A DNA stretch of 64,000 bases from Actinoplanes italicus. Its GTDB lineage: Bacteria > Actinomycetota > Actinomycetes > Mycobacteriales > Micromonosporaceae. The notes under the pieces were generated by a model. That model made no database searches and was not told where the DNA came from. It saw only the letters and a program-made list of their open reading frames with translations. The position numbers were made by a program, and so were the translations under genes. This document shows, one piece after another, positions 8,161 through 16,599 of this stretch. The first letter of the stretch is position 1. Each line of letters starts with the position of its first letter. The DNA lies in assembly GCF_003001815.1 (NCBI RefSeq), contig NZ_PVMZ01000002.1, positions 372,001 through 436,000 of the forward strand, in the 5' to 3' direction.

Positions 8161-8961
8161 GTGGACCAGGTGCAGTTGACTACTTTCCAGGCCGTCGTCG
8201 AGCAGGGCAGCTTCGAGGCCGCGGCGCGTGCGCTGCACGTCACACCGTCCGCCGTCAGTCAGCGGATCAAGGCGCTCGAGCAGACCGTCGGCCAGGTGCT
8301 GATCCGGCGGGCGAAACCGTGCACGGCCACCACGGCCGGCCAGGGACTGCTCCGCTTCGCCAATCAGGTGGCACTCCTGGAGCGGGAGTTCCTGGGCGCC
8401 GACAGCGTCCGCATCTCGGTGGTCGTCAACGCGGACTCGCTGGACAGCTGGTTCCTGCGGGTGCTGACGGACGTGCCCGGGGTGCTCTTCGAGATCCACA
8501 CCGACGACCAGGAGCACACCACCGAGCTGCTGCGATCGGGCACCGCGATGGCGGCGGTCACCTCCGAGCACGTGCCGGTGCAGGGCTGCCGGGTGGAGAA
8601 GCTGGGCGTCATGCGTTACCTCGGCGTGGCCGCACCAGGTCTCGACGCGGCGGCGCCGATGCTGGTCTACAACCGCAAGGACCGGCTGCAGCACCGATTC
8701 CTCGGTCTGACCCAGGACCCGCCGATCCACTACCTGCCGGCCACGTCCGCCTTCAACCGGGCTCTGCTCATGGGTCTCGGCTGGGGCATGCTCTTCGAGC
8801 ACGAGGCCCGGCCGCACCTGGACGCCGGCCGTCTCGTCGAGATCCGCCCCGGCCGTCACCTGGACGTGCCGCTGTACTGGCAGTGCTGGCGGCTCTCCTC
8901 ACCGGCCCTGGACGCACTGACGGCCGCCGTTCGCACGGCGGCCGCCCAGGTCTTGCGATAG
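8161..8961 (+). CDS. lysG: LysR-type regulator of lysE (LysG/ArgP)
   Basis: 266 residues from GTG at 8161, chosen because the protein then begins like Corynebacterium LysG (VDQVQLTTFQAVVEQGSFE); a TTG three codons earlier is also in frame. The N-terminal HTH is standard (AARALHVTPSAVSQRIKALEQ). The effector domain has LysG/ArgP features such as FLRVLTDVPGVLFEIHTDDQEHT and a terminal segment LSSPALDALTAAVR. Known family members activate the exporter when lysine or arginine is high. The divergent exporter and the palindrome at 8125-8150 support that role here. Confidence 0.88.
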   Translation: MDQVQLTTFQAVVEQGSFEAAARALHVTPSAVSQRIKALEQTVGQVLIRRAKPCTATTAGQGLLRFANQVALLEREFLGADSVRISVVVNADSLDSWFLRVLTDVPGVLFEIHTDDQEHTTELLRSGTAMAAVTSEHVPVQGCRVEKLGVMRYLGVAAPGLDAAAPMLVYNRKDRLQHRFLGLTQDPPIHYLPATSAFNRALLMGLGWGMLFEHEARPHLDAGRLVEIRPGRHLDVPLYWQCWRLSSPALDALTAAVRTAAAQVLR

Positions 8962-8964
8962 AGA

Positions 8965-9912
8965 TCAGTCGTTGGCGTGCAGCGCGCTGTTCAGCTCGAT
9001 GCCGGTGCCCTTGCGCGACCTGGCCTCCAGAGCACCGGTGACCGAGTTACGCCAGAACAGGAGATTGTTCACACCGGAGAGCTCGATGGCCTTCACCACA
9101 CGGCCGTCGGTCAGCGTGATCTTGGAGGCCGCGGTGATGTACGTGCCGGCCTCGATCACGCAGTCGTCGCCGAGCGAGATGCCGACGCCCGCGTTCGCGC
9201 CGAGCAGGCTGCGCTCACCGATCCGCACCTTGTCCTTGCCGCCGCCGGAGAGCGTGCCCATGATCGACGAACCGCCGCCGATGTCCGAGCCGTCGCCGAC
9301 CACCACACCCTGCACGATCCGGCCCTCGACCATCGAGGTGCCGAGCGTGCCGGCGTTGAAGTTGACGAACCCCTCGTGCATGACGGTGGTGCCGGAGGCC
9401 AGGTACGCGCCGAGGCGGACCCGGTCGGCGTCGGCGATCCGCACCCCGGACGGCACCACGTAATCGGTCATGCGGGGGAACTTGTCCACGCCGTAGACGG
9501 CCAGCTGCCGGCCCGCCGCGCGCTCCAGGAAGCGCAGCTCGTCGACCCGCTCCGGCGGGCACGGGCCGGCCGACGTCCACGCCACGTTCGCCAGTCTGCC
9601 GAAGATGCCGTCCAGGTTCAGCTCGTTCGGCCGGACCAGCCGGTGCGACAGCAGGTGCAGGCGCAGGTACGCGTCGGACGCGTCGGCGATCGGGTCGGCC
9701 AGAGACTTGACCACCACCCGTACCTCGACGGTGCTCAGTCCGGGCAGCAGCTTCGGGCCGGCCTGTCCGGCGGGGAGCACCGGAGCGTCGGCGGGCTCAT
9801 CGCCCAGGCCCAGGTATCCGGCCGGGAACCAGGTGTCGAGCACCTGTCCCTCGGCGGTCACGGTGGCGAGGCCGATGCCCCAGGCGGGCGAAGTCGAGAT
9901 CGCGGTTTCCAC
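8965..9912 (-). CDS. dapD: Tetrahydrodipicolinate N-succinyltransferase
   Basis: 315 residues from GTG at 9912, the usual length of actinobacterial DapD; a longer frame toward 10017 overlaps dapE and is rejected. The C-terminal two thirds form a left-handed beta helix with hexapeptide repeats (ASGTTVMHEGFVNFNAGTLG, GDGSDIGGGSSIMG, IGERSLLGANAGVGISLGDDCVIEAG). It transfers succinate from succinyl-CoA to tetrahydrodipicolinate, the first dedicated step of the succinylase route to DAP. It is divergent from dapE with 37 bases between starts, so the two probably share a control region. Confidence 0.93.
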   Translation of the reverse strand: METAISTSPAWGIGLATVTAEGQVLDTWFPAGYLGLGDEPADAPVLPAGQAGPKLLPGLSTVEVRVVVKSLADPIADASDAYLRLHLLSHRLVRPNELNLDGIFGRLANVAWTSAGPCPPERVDELRFLERAAGRQLAVYGVDKFPRMTDYVVPSGVRIADADRVRLGAYLASGTTVMHEGFVNFNAGTLGTSMVEGRIVQGVVVGDGSDIGGGSSIMGTLSGGGKDKVRIGERSLLGANAGVGISLGDDCVIEAGTYITAASKITLTDGRVVKAIELSGVNNLLFWRNSVTGALEARSRKGTGIELNSALHAND

Positions 9913-9949
9913 GGTCCGAACCCTACCGGGACCCCGGTATGGTGCGCTC

Positions 9950-11020
9950 ATGGCCAACCCGCTTACCCCGGACGTGCTGCTCGACCCGGTGGTGCTCACC
10001 CGTGCCCTGGTCGACATCGAGTCCGTGTCCCGCGACGAGAAGGCGATCGCCGACTGCGTCGAGGACGTTCTGTCGAAGGCCGGTCACCTGAGTGTCCGCC
10101 GCCTGGGCAACACGGTGATGGCCCGTACCCGGCTGGGCCGCGAACAGCGGGTGATCCTCGCCGGGCACCTCGACACCGTCCCGGTGAACGGGAACCTGCC
10201 GTCCACCGTGGTCGACGACCTGATCTACGGCTGCGGCACCTCCGACATGAAGAGCGGGGTCGCGCTCGCCCTGCACCTGGCGGTCACCCTGCCCGACCCG
10301 CGCTACGACGTGACCTACCTGTTCTACGAGGCGGAGGAGATCGAGTCCGAGTTCAACGGGCTCAACCTGGTCGCCCAGGAGCACCCCAAGTGGCTGCGGG
10401 CCGACCTCGCGGTGCTGCTCGAGCCGACGTTCGGCGCGGTCGAGGCCGGCTGTCAGGGCACCGTGCACGCGCTCGTGCGCACGACGGGCCGGCGGGCGCA
10501 CACCGCCCGGTCCTGGCGCGGGACCAACGCCATCCATGCCGTCGGTGAGGTGCTGCGCCGGCTGGACGACTACCGCGCGCGGACCGTCACGATCGACGGC
10601 TGTACGTACCGGGAGGGTCTGAGCGCCGTCCGGATCGCCGGGGGCGTCGCCGGCAACGTGGTGCCCGACGCCTGCGAGGTCGAGGTCAACCTGCGCTTCG
10701 CACCGGACCGCTCGGAGAAGGACGCCGCCGAGCACCTGCGCAAGGTGTTCGACGGTTTCGACCTGGAGATCACCGACTCGGCTCCGGGCGCCATGCCCGG
10801 CCTCGACGCCGCACCGGCCGCCGAGTTCCTCACCACCATCGGTGTCGAGCCGGCCGCCAAGCTCGGCTGGACCGACGTGGCCCGGTTCGCGGCGCTGGGC
10901 ATCCCGGCGCTCAATTACGGCCCGGGTGACCCGTCCCTCGCGCACGCTCCCGACGAACACGTCGAGATCGGCAAGATCCGCGACGGCGCGGCCACCCTGT
11001 ACCGGTGGCTCGCGCCCTAG
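9950..11020 (+). CDS. dapE: Succinyl-diaminopimelate desuccinylase
   Basis: 356 residues, ATG at 9950. An M20-family metallopeptidase: metal ligands appear in VILAGHLDTVPVNGN (His and Asp of HxD), CGTSDMKSG (bridging Asp), YEAEEIESE (catalytic and bridging Glu) and LLEPTFGAVEAGCQG (Glu ligand); the last His is in SLAHAPDEHVEIG. It hydrolyses N-succinyl-LL-DAP to LL-DAP and succinate, after DapD and DapC. The stop TAG overlaps the stop of a small convergent gene by two bases. Confidence 0.93.
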   Translation: MANPLTPDVLLDPVVLTRALVDIESVSRDEKAIADCVEDVLSKAGHLSVRRLGNTVMARTRLGREQRVILAGHLDTVPVNGNLPSTVVDDLIYGCGTSDMKSGVALALHLAVTLPDPRYDVTYLFYEAEEIESEFNGLNLVAQEHPKWLRADLAVLLEPTFGAVEAGCQGTVHALVRTTGRRAHTARSWRGTNAIHAVGEVLRRLDDYRARTVTIDGCTYREGLSAVRIAGGVAGNVVPDACEVEVNLRFAPDRSEKDAAEHLRKVFDGFDLEITDSAPGAMPGLDAAPAAEFLTTIGVEPAAKLGWTDVARFAALGIPALNYGPGDPSLAHAPDEHVEIGKIRDGAATLYRWLAP

Positions 11021-11187
11021 TACTCAACTGTCACCCGGCCCACCGCGCGCTGCGGTGGCGGGATCTCCATGGTCGCCTCCGGATCCACGGCGGGCTCGGA
11101 GTCGCGAGCGGCGAAGGCGGCTCGCCGTTCCTCCAGCACGAGGCGGATCCGGCGCTGCATCCGGAGGCGGTCGTTTCGATTGGTCAC
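11017..11187 (-). CDS. Small hypothetical basic protein
   Basis: 56 residues from GTG at 11187, preceded by AAGGAG at a good distance, which is the main reason to accept it. The sequence starts VTNRNDRLRMQRRIRLVLEER and is strongly helical and basic in its first half, with an acidic then Pro-rich tail. No domain is recognised. It is convergent with dapE, and their stop codons overlap. A real small protein is likely but unproven. Confidence 0.5.
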   Translation of the reverse strand: MTNRNDRLRMQRRIRLVLEERRAAFAARDSEPAVDPEATMEIPPPQRAVGRVTVEY

Positions 11188-11360
11188 GGTGGTCGCTCCT
11201 TCGCCGGGAGCCCGGTGATGCCAGGTCGGTAACTGTACAGACGCGTCAGAGCTACTGTCGGTTGCTTCAATCTGGCAAAAAGGTCTGCGGGTCGCAATCC
11301 TCTTACCGAAACGCAGCCGGTTATTCACCGGGTACTGGCCGTCCGCACTACCTTTGTGGC

Positions 11361-12125
11361 ATGACGGAGAGCACCAACGGGCGACAGCCGGGGCCGGAGC
11401 GTCATCGTGGAGCCGTCACGTTGCGCCGTGACGCGATCCCCCCGAGCACGGCTGATCAGAAGCTTCTCGACTCGCATCACCGTGACGACTGGAAGACCAA
11501 GGACGCCTGGCGGGCGCTGCGCATCCTCTCCGAGTTCGTCGAGGGGTTCGACACGCTCGCCGACCTGCCGAGGGCCGTCAGTGTCTTCGGATCGGCCCGC
11601 AGCGCGCCCGACAGTTTCGAGTGCGAGCTGGCGGAGAGTCTCGGCGCGGCCCTCGCCGAGGCCGGCTACGCGGTGATCACCGGCGGTGGGCCCGGCGTCA
11701 TGGAGGCCGCCAACAAGGGCGCCACCGACGCGGGCGGCGTCTCCGTCGGCCTCGGCATCGAGCTGCCCTTCGAGCAGGGTCTCAACGCCTGGGTCGACAT
11801 CGGCATCGACTTCCGCTACTTCTTCGTACGCAAGACCATGTTCGTGAAGTATGCCCAGGCCTTCGTGGTCCTGCCCGGCGGCTTCGGCACGCTCGACGAG
11901 CTGTTCGAGGCGATCACCCTGGTCCAGACGAAGAAGGTCACCAGATTCCCGGTCATCCTGATGGGCACCGAATATTGGGGCGGACTTCTCGACTGGATGA
12001 AGCGCCGGATGCTCGACGACGGCAAGATCAGCACCATGGATCTCGATCTCATCCAGGTCACCGACGACGTCGCCGAGGCCGTCCGGATCATCACGGACGC
12101 CGACCCCGCACAGGGGCAGCGCTGA
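11361..12125 (+). CDS. LOG-family (TIGR00730) Rossmann protein
   Basis: 254 residues. It has both signatures of the LOG/lysine-decarboxylase-like fold: GGGPGVMEAANKGA and PGGFGTLDELFEA. Enzymes of this type release the base from nucleoside 5'-monophosphates (cytokinin-activating phosphoribohydrolase in plants). An N-terminal extension of about 60 residues rich in charged amino acids (DSHHRDDWKTKDAWRAL) marks the longer actinobacterial form. A second LOG gene starts two bases after its stop, so they form one operon; different substrates or a mixed oligomer are possible. Confidence 0.85.
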   Translation: MTESTNGRQPGPERHRGAVTLRRDAIPPSTADQKLLDSHHRDDWKTKDAWRALRILSEFVEGFDTLADLPRAVSVFGSARSAPDSFECELAESLGAALAEAGYAVITGGGPGVMEAANKGATDAGGVSVGLGIELPFEQGLNAWVDIGIDFRYFFVRKTMFVKYAQAFVVLPGGFGTLDELFEAITLVQTKKVTRFPVILMGTEYWGGLLDWMKRRMLDDGKISTMDLDLIQVTDDVAEAVRIITDADPAQGQR

Positions 12126-12126
12126 C

Positions 12127-12717
12127 GTGGCGGCGATCTGCGTCTTCTGCGCCTCCTCGACCACTCTCGAACAGCACCGGATCGACCTGGCCATCGAGAC
12201 CGGCCGGGCCGTTGCCGACCGCGGTCACACGCTGGTCTCCGGCGGCGGCTGCGTCGGCATGATGGGCGCCGTCACCGACGGGGCCCGCTCGGCCGGCGGG
12301 CACACCCTCGGCATCATTCCGCAGTACCTGGTCGATCTCGAGGTCGCCGACCTGAACTCGGGTGAGCTGGTCATCACCGACGACATGGCTTCCCGCAAGA
12401 TCGTGATGATCGACCGGTCGGACGCGTTCATCACCCTGCCCGGCGGCCTCGGCACCCTCGACGAGCTCTTCGAGGTCTGGACCACGGCGACCCTCGACGT
12501 CCACCGCAAGCCGATCGTGCTGCTGGACCCGGACGGCTTCTACGACGGCCTGGTCGGATGGCTCGGCGGCCTGGTCGACCAGAAGTTCATCCGGCCCGCG
12601 GCCATGGAGATGCTGCTGGTCGCCCGGACGATCGGCGAGGCGATCGACATGATCGAGGCGGCTCTGGCGGCACCGCCCCGGTCCACGTCCGGCACGGCGA
12701 GCCCGGCAGAACATTAA
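12127..12717 (+). CDS. LOG-family (TIGR00730) protein, second copy
   Basis: 196 residues from GTG at 12127, two bases after the previous stop. Short form of the family: begins AAICVFCASSTT, then SGGGCVGMMGAVTDGA and PGGLGTLDELFEV. The Gly-rich loop and the PGGxGTxxE active-site motif are intact. It is shorter than its neighbour and only moderately similar, so the pair is ancient rather than a recent duplication. Confidence 0.87.
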   Translation: MAAICVFCASSTTLEQHRIDLAIETGRAVADRGHTLVSGGGCVGMMGAVTDGARSAGGHTLGIIPQYLVDLEVADLNSGELVITDDMASRKIVMIDRSDAFITLPGGLGTLDELFEVWTTATLDVHRKPIVLLDPDGFYDGLVGWLGGLVDQKFIRPAAMEMLLVARTIGEAIDMIEAALAAPPRSTSGTASPAEH

Positions 12718-12909
12718 CCCCTTCCTTCGGTACGGCTACGCGTTCACTTCCCGAGCCGGGCTCGGCAGTTCGTCCCGCGGTTCGGGCGGTGCGCCCGTCC
12801 GCGGGGCCGGGCTGCGCGCCCGTTTCCCGGTTCGGGCGTTGCGCTCGTTTCGAGGGCCGGGCTACGCCGCTCGCGAATAACGTCATACCGGCGTGCTTCC
12901 ATTGGTGCC

Positions 12910-15900
12910 GTGAGCACGCCGGTTTCCCCAGCCCCGGTGCGCCGGCCCACCTATCGCCTGGTCCGCCGCCCCCGCCCGGTGACGCCCGAGCTGCCGGTCG
13001 ACCCGGTCCAGCGGCGGGTCATCGAGCACGCCTCCGGTCCACTCCTGGTCGTCGGCGGCCCCGGCACGGGCAAGACGTCGCTGCTGGTCGAGTCGGTCGC
13101 GGCCCGCATCGCCGAGGGCACCGACCCGGAGCGCATCCTCGTGCTGACCTTCGGCCGGCGCGGCGCCGCGGCCCTGCGCGACCGCATCGAGGCCCGGATC
13201 GCCGACGACCCGGGCCGCATCGTCCACGAGCCCCTGGTCCGCACCTTTCACGCCTACGCGTTCGGCCTGCTCCGCCGAGCCGCCGCCGAGCGCGGCGAGC
13301 CGTCCCCGCGCCTGCTCACCGGCCCCGAGCAGGACCTGATCATCCGTGAGCTGCTGTCCGTCGTGGCCGACCCGGACGCGCAGGACGAGATCGGCTGGCC
13401 GGAGGGCCTGCGCCCGGCCCTGCCCACGAGAGCCTTCGCCCAGCAGCTGCGCGATCTCATGCAACGAGCCGCCGAGCGCGGCATCGGCCCGATCGAGCTG
13501 GCCCGCCTCGGCGAGGAGCTGGGCCGCGACGACTGGCCGGCCGCCGCCCGCTTCCTCCGTGAATACGTGGCGGTCCTTGCCCTCCGCGACGTCACCACGC
13601 GCGGCTCGGCCGCGTACGACCCGGCCGAGCTGGTCCGCGCCGCGACCGGCCTGCTCGCCGACGAGCCGGATCTGCTGGCGGCCGAACGCCGCCGCCTCTC
13701 CTACGTCTACGTCGACGAACTGGCCGAGACCGACCCGGCCCAGGTCGACCTGCTCGCCCAGGTCGCCGGCGGCGGCACCCCACTGGTCGCGTTCGCCGAC
13801 CCCGACTCGTCGATCTACGGCTTCCGCGGCGCCGACCCGGCCGTGGTCCAGACCTTCCCGGCCCGTTTCCGCGCGGTCTCCGGCGCGCCCGCCGAAACCG
13901 TCGGCCTGCACACCAACTACCGCGCCGCCCCACCCCTGCTCACCGCCACGAGCCGCGTCGCCCGCCGCATGCGTGGCCCCATGGGCCACCGTCCCATGTA
14001 CCCGCCGCCGGCCGCTGACGCATCGCCTCGCGCCGACCTGCCGCCCGGCATCACCCCCACGGCCGCGCCTCCCGCGATCGGCCCTTCATCGTCGCCGCCG
14101 GCCACGCCGGACACCTCCGCCGCTCCAGTTCCTCCCGGCGTCCCTCACCCACGCAGTGCCTCTTCCGCGCCGGTTGATTTCGGGGTGGTGCCGGAGGCGG
14201 TGGTCCGGACGTTCCGGTCGACGGCCGCCGAGACCGCCTACATAGCGCACGCCCTCCGCGAGGCCCACCTGCTGCATGGGGTGCCGTGGTCGCGGATGGC
14301 GGTGCTGATGCGTTCGACGACGTTGCAGCAGCCGTCGGTGCAGCGGGCGCTGGCCGCGGCCGGGGTGCCGACCGTGATCCACGCCGAGGACCTGCCGCTG
14401 CACCTGCAACCGGCCGTCGCCCCGTTCCTGCTGTTGCTGCGCTGCGCGGTCGACCCGGAGGCGCTCAACGAGGAGGCCGCCGTCGCGCTGCTGCACTCCC
14501 CGCTGGGCGGCGCCGACCCGCTTGCCGAACGGCGGCTGCGGCAGGGCCTGCGGGCGCTGGCGATCAGTGCCGGTGACCGCCGCCCGTCGGGTGAGCTGCT
14601 GGTCGACGCGGTTCGGGACCCGGCCGGACTCGACCTGGTCGAGCGCCGCTGGGCCCGCCCCGCGCAGAACGTCGCACGGCTGCTGACCGTCGCCCGCGAG
14701 GCGGCCGCCGAGCCGGGCGCCTCGGCCGAGCAGGTGCTCTGGACGGTCTGGCGGGAGAGCGGCCTGCACGACCGGTGGTACGCGATGAGCACCGGCAACG
14801 TCCCCATGCCCGATCAGCGCGACTCGGCCCGTGCCCGGGAGTGGCGCTCCGAGGCCGCCGATCGTGACCTGGACGCCATGGTGGTCCTGTTCGACGCCGC
14901 GGCCCGGTTCGTCGACCGGTTGCCCGGCGCCGGTGTCTCGGTCTTCCTGGACCACGTCCTCGGCCAGGAGCTGCCGGCCGACTCGATCGCCCCGAGCGCC
15001 GACCGCGGCGAGGCCGTCCGGCTGCTCACCGCACACGCCGCGAAGGGCCTGGAGTGGGAGGTCGTGATCCTGGCCGGTGTGCAGGAGGGCATCTGGCCCG
15101 ACCTGCGGCTCCGCGGCAGCCTGCTCGGCTCCGAACGCCTCGTCGACGTGCTGGCGGGCCGTCCCGCCTCCGGCCCGGAGGCCATCCTCGGCGAGACGTC
15201 GGCCCTGCTCGACGAGGAACGCCGGCTCTTCTACGTGGCCGCCACCCGGGCCCGCCGCCGCCTGGTCGTCACCGCGGTGAACTCGGCGAGCGTCGGCGGC
15301 TCGGTCGGCGAGGAGCAGCCCAGCCGCTTCCTCACCGAGCTGGCCACCCCGAGCCGGGGCCCGGGCGGAGGACACCCGCCGGACCCCTGGGACACCGGCC
15401 CACCGGACCCGCCCCAGGGCCCGGCCGGCCCGCGAGGCCCGCAAGGCCCACCCGGCCCATCGGACACGACACCGGATCCGGCTCCGTCCGACATCCCGCC
15501 GGACCCGGGCCCCTCCGGCACACCACCGGACCCGGGTCCGGCGGAACTACCGGGCGACGGCGAGCCGAGCGGCGCGATCGAGGACGAGGCGGAGCTCCCC
15601 GTGGGCCGGCCGCCCCGGGCCCTGACACTGGCCTCACTGGTGGCCGAGTTGCGTACCGTCGTGGTGGGAAGTTCCGAAACGCCCAGCCGCCGCCGCGCCG
15701 CCGCCGCCGAACTCGCCCGCCTCGCGGCCGCCGGGGTCCACGGCGCCCATCCGGACGAGTGGTGGGGCCTGCGCCCGCTCTCCGATGACCGCCCGCTGGT
15801 CGACGAGGGCGAGCCGGTCAAGGTCACCCCTTCGTCGATGGAGAGCGCGCTCCGCTGCAGCCTGCGGTGGCTGCTGGAACGCCACGGCGGCGCCGCCCCG

Positions 15901-16599
15901 GCCGGACCGGCGCAGGGCATCGGCAACCTGGTCCACAACGCGGCGATGCTGGCCGAGGACGCGAACGCCGACCGGGAGAAGCTGGTCGAGTACGTGGCGG
16001 CCCGGTTCGACTCGATCGAGCTGGCCGCGCAGTGGCTGGCCGGGCCGGAGCGGGAGCGGGCCCAGGCCATGGTCGACAAGCTGCTGCGCTGGCTCGCGGT
16101 GAATCCGAGGCGGCTGCTCGCGATCGAGCACGAGTTCACCGTCCAGCTGGAGGACGAGCGCAACCCGATCCAGCTGACCGGCCGGGTGGACCGGCTGGAG
16201 GTGGACGAGTCGGGCCGGCTCGTGGTGATCGACCTGAAGACCGGCAAGACAACCGCGGTCTCCGCCGAGGTGGCCGAGAACGCACAGCTCGGCGGCTATC
16301 AGGCGGCGATCGACGCGGGAGCGTTCGCGGACTACGGCACCGACAGCGGCGGTGCGGCGCTGGTGCAGCTGGGCCCCGGCAAGGACGCCCGGGAGCAGAT
16401 GCAGGTGCCGCTGGCCGAGGCCACCGACCCGAACTGGGCGGACAGCATGGTGCGCCGGACCGCTGCCGCGATGGCCGCCTCCACCTTCTCGGCGGTGGCG
16501 AACAGCCGGTGCCGGGTGTGCCCGGTCCGGACCAGCTGCCCGATCTCCGGCAAGGGCCGGCAGGTCGTCGAGCCGAACGGACCGGACGAGGAGCGATGA
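12910..16599 (+). CDS. adnA: AdnA subunit of AdnAB helicase-nuclease
   Basis: 1229 residues, GTG at 12910. UvrD/Rep-type motor: Walker A GGPGTGKTSLL (about residues 48-58), LTFGRRGAAAL, motif II region VYVDELAETDPAQ (the helicase DExx is altered to DELAE), HTNYRA, TAHAAKGLEWEVV and LFYVAATRARRRL. A RecB-like nuclease follows: VVIDLKTGK near 1106. Four Cys (one near 982, three in CRVCPVRTSCP near 1200) have the spacing of an Fe-S-stabilised AddB-type nuclease. Two Pro-rich insertions are unusual: about residues 355-415, and a Gly-Pro-rich stretch at about 815-885. With AdnB it resects double-strand ends in actinobacteria. Overlap of four bases with adnB. Confidence 0.88.
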   Translation: MSTPVSPAPVRRPTYRLVRRPRPVTPELPVDPVQRRVIEHASGPLLVVGGPGTGKTSLLVESVAARIAEGTDPERILVLTFGRRGAAALRDRIEARIADDPGRIVHEPLVRTFHAYAFGLLRRAAAERGEPSPRLLTGPEQDLIIRELLSVVADPDAQDEIGWPEGLRPALPTRAFAQQLRDLMQRAAERGIGPIELARLGEELGRDDWPAAARFLREYVAVLALRDVTTRGSAAYDPAELVRAATGLLADEPDLLAAERRRLSYVYVDELAETDPAQVDLLAQVAGGGTPLVAFADPDSSIYGFRGADPAVVQTFPARFRAVSGAPAETVGLHTNYRAAPPLLTATSRVARRMRGPMGHRPMYPPPAADASPRADLPPGITPTAAPPAIGPSSSPPATPDTSAAPVPPGVPHPRSASSAPVDFGVVPEAVVRTFRSTAAETAYIAHALREAHLLHGVPWSRMAVLMRSTTLQQPSVQRALAAAGVPTVIHAEDLPLHLQPAVAPFLLLLRCAVDPEALNEEAAVALLHSPLGGADPLAERRLRQGLRALAISAGDRRPSGELLVDAVRDPAGLDLVERRWARPAQNVARLLTVAREAAAEPGASAEQVLWTVWRESGLHDRWYAMSTGNVPMPDQRDSARAREWRSEAADRDLDAMVVLFDAAARFVDRLPGAGVSVFLDHVLGQELPADSIAPSADRGEAVRLLTAHAAKGLEWEVVILAGVQEGIWPDLRLRGSLLGSERLVDVLAGRPASGPEAILGETSALLDEERRLFYVAATRARRRLVVTAVNSASVGGSVGEEQPSRFLTELATPSRGPGGGHPPDPWDTGPPDPPQGPAGPRGPQGPPGPSDTTPDPAPSDIPPDPGPSGTPPDPGPAELPGDGEPSGAIEDEAELPVGRPPRALTLASLVAELRTVVVGSSETPSRRRAAAAELARLAAAGVHGAHPDEWWGLRPLSDDRPLVDEGEPVKVTPSSMESALRCSLRWLLERHGGAAPAGPAQGIGNLVHNAAMLAEDANADREKLVEYVAARFDSIELAAQWLAGPERERAQAMVDKLLRWLAVNPRRLLAIEHEFTVQLEDERNPIQLTGRVDRLEVDESGRLVVIDLKTGKTTAVSAEVAENAQLGGYQAAIDAGAFADYGTDSGGAALVQLGPGKDAREQMQVPLAEATDPNWADSMVRRTAAAMAASTFSAVANSRCRVCPVRTSCPISGKGRQVVEPNGPDEER

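Noticed and set aside
12718-12909. Regulatory element between LOG gene and adnA
   Set aside because: Contains imperfect GC-rich repeats (GGTTCGGGCG-type) but no clear operator or hairpin; the pattern looks like low-complexity drift.
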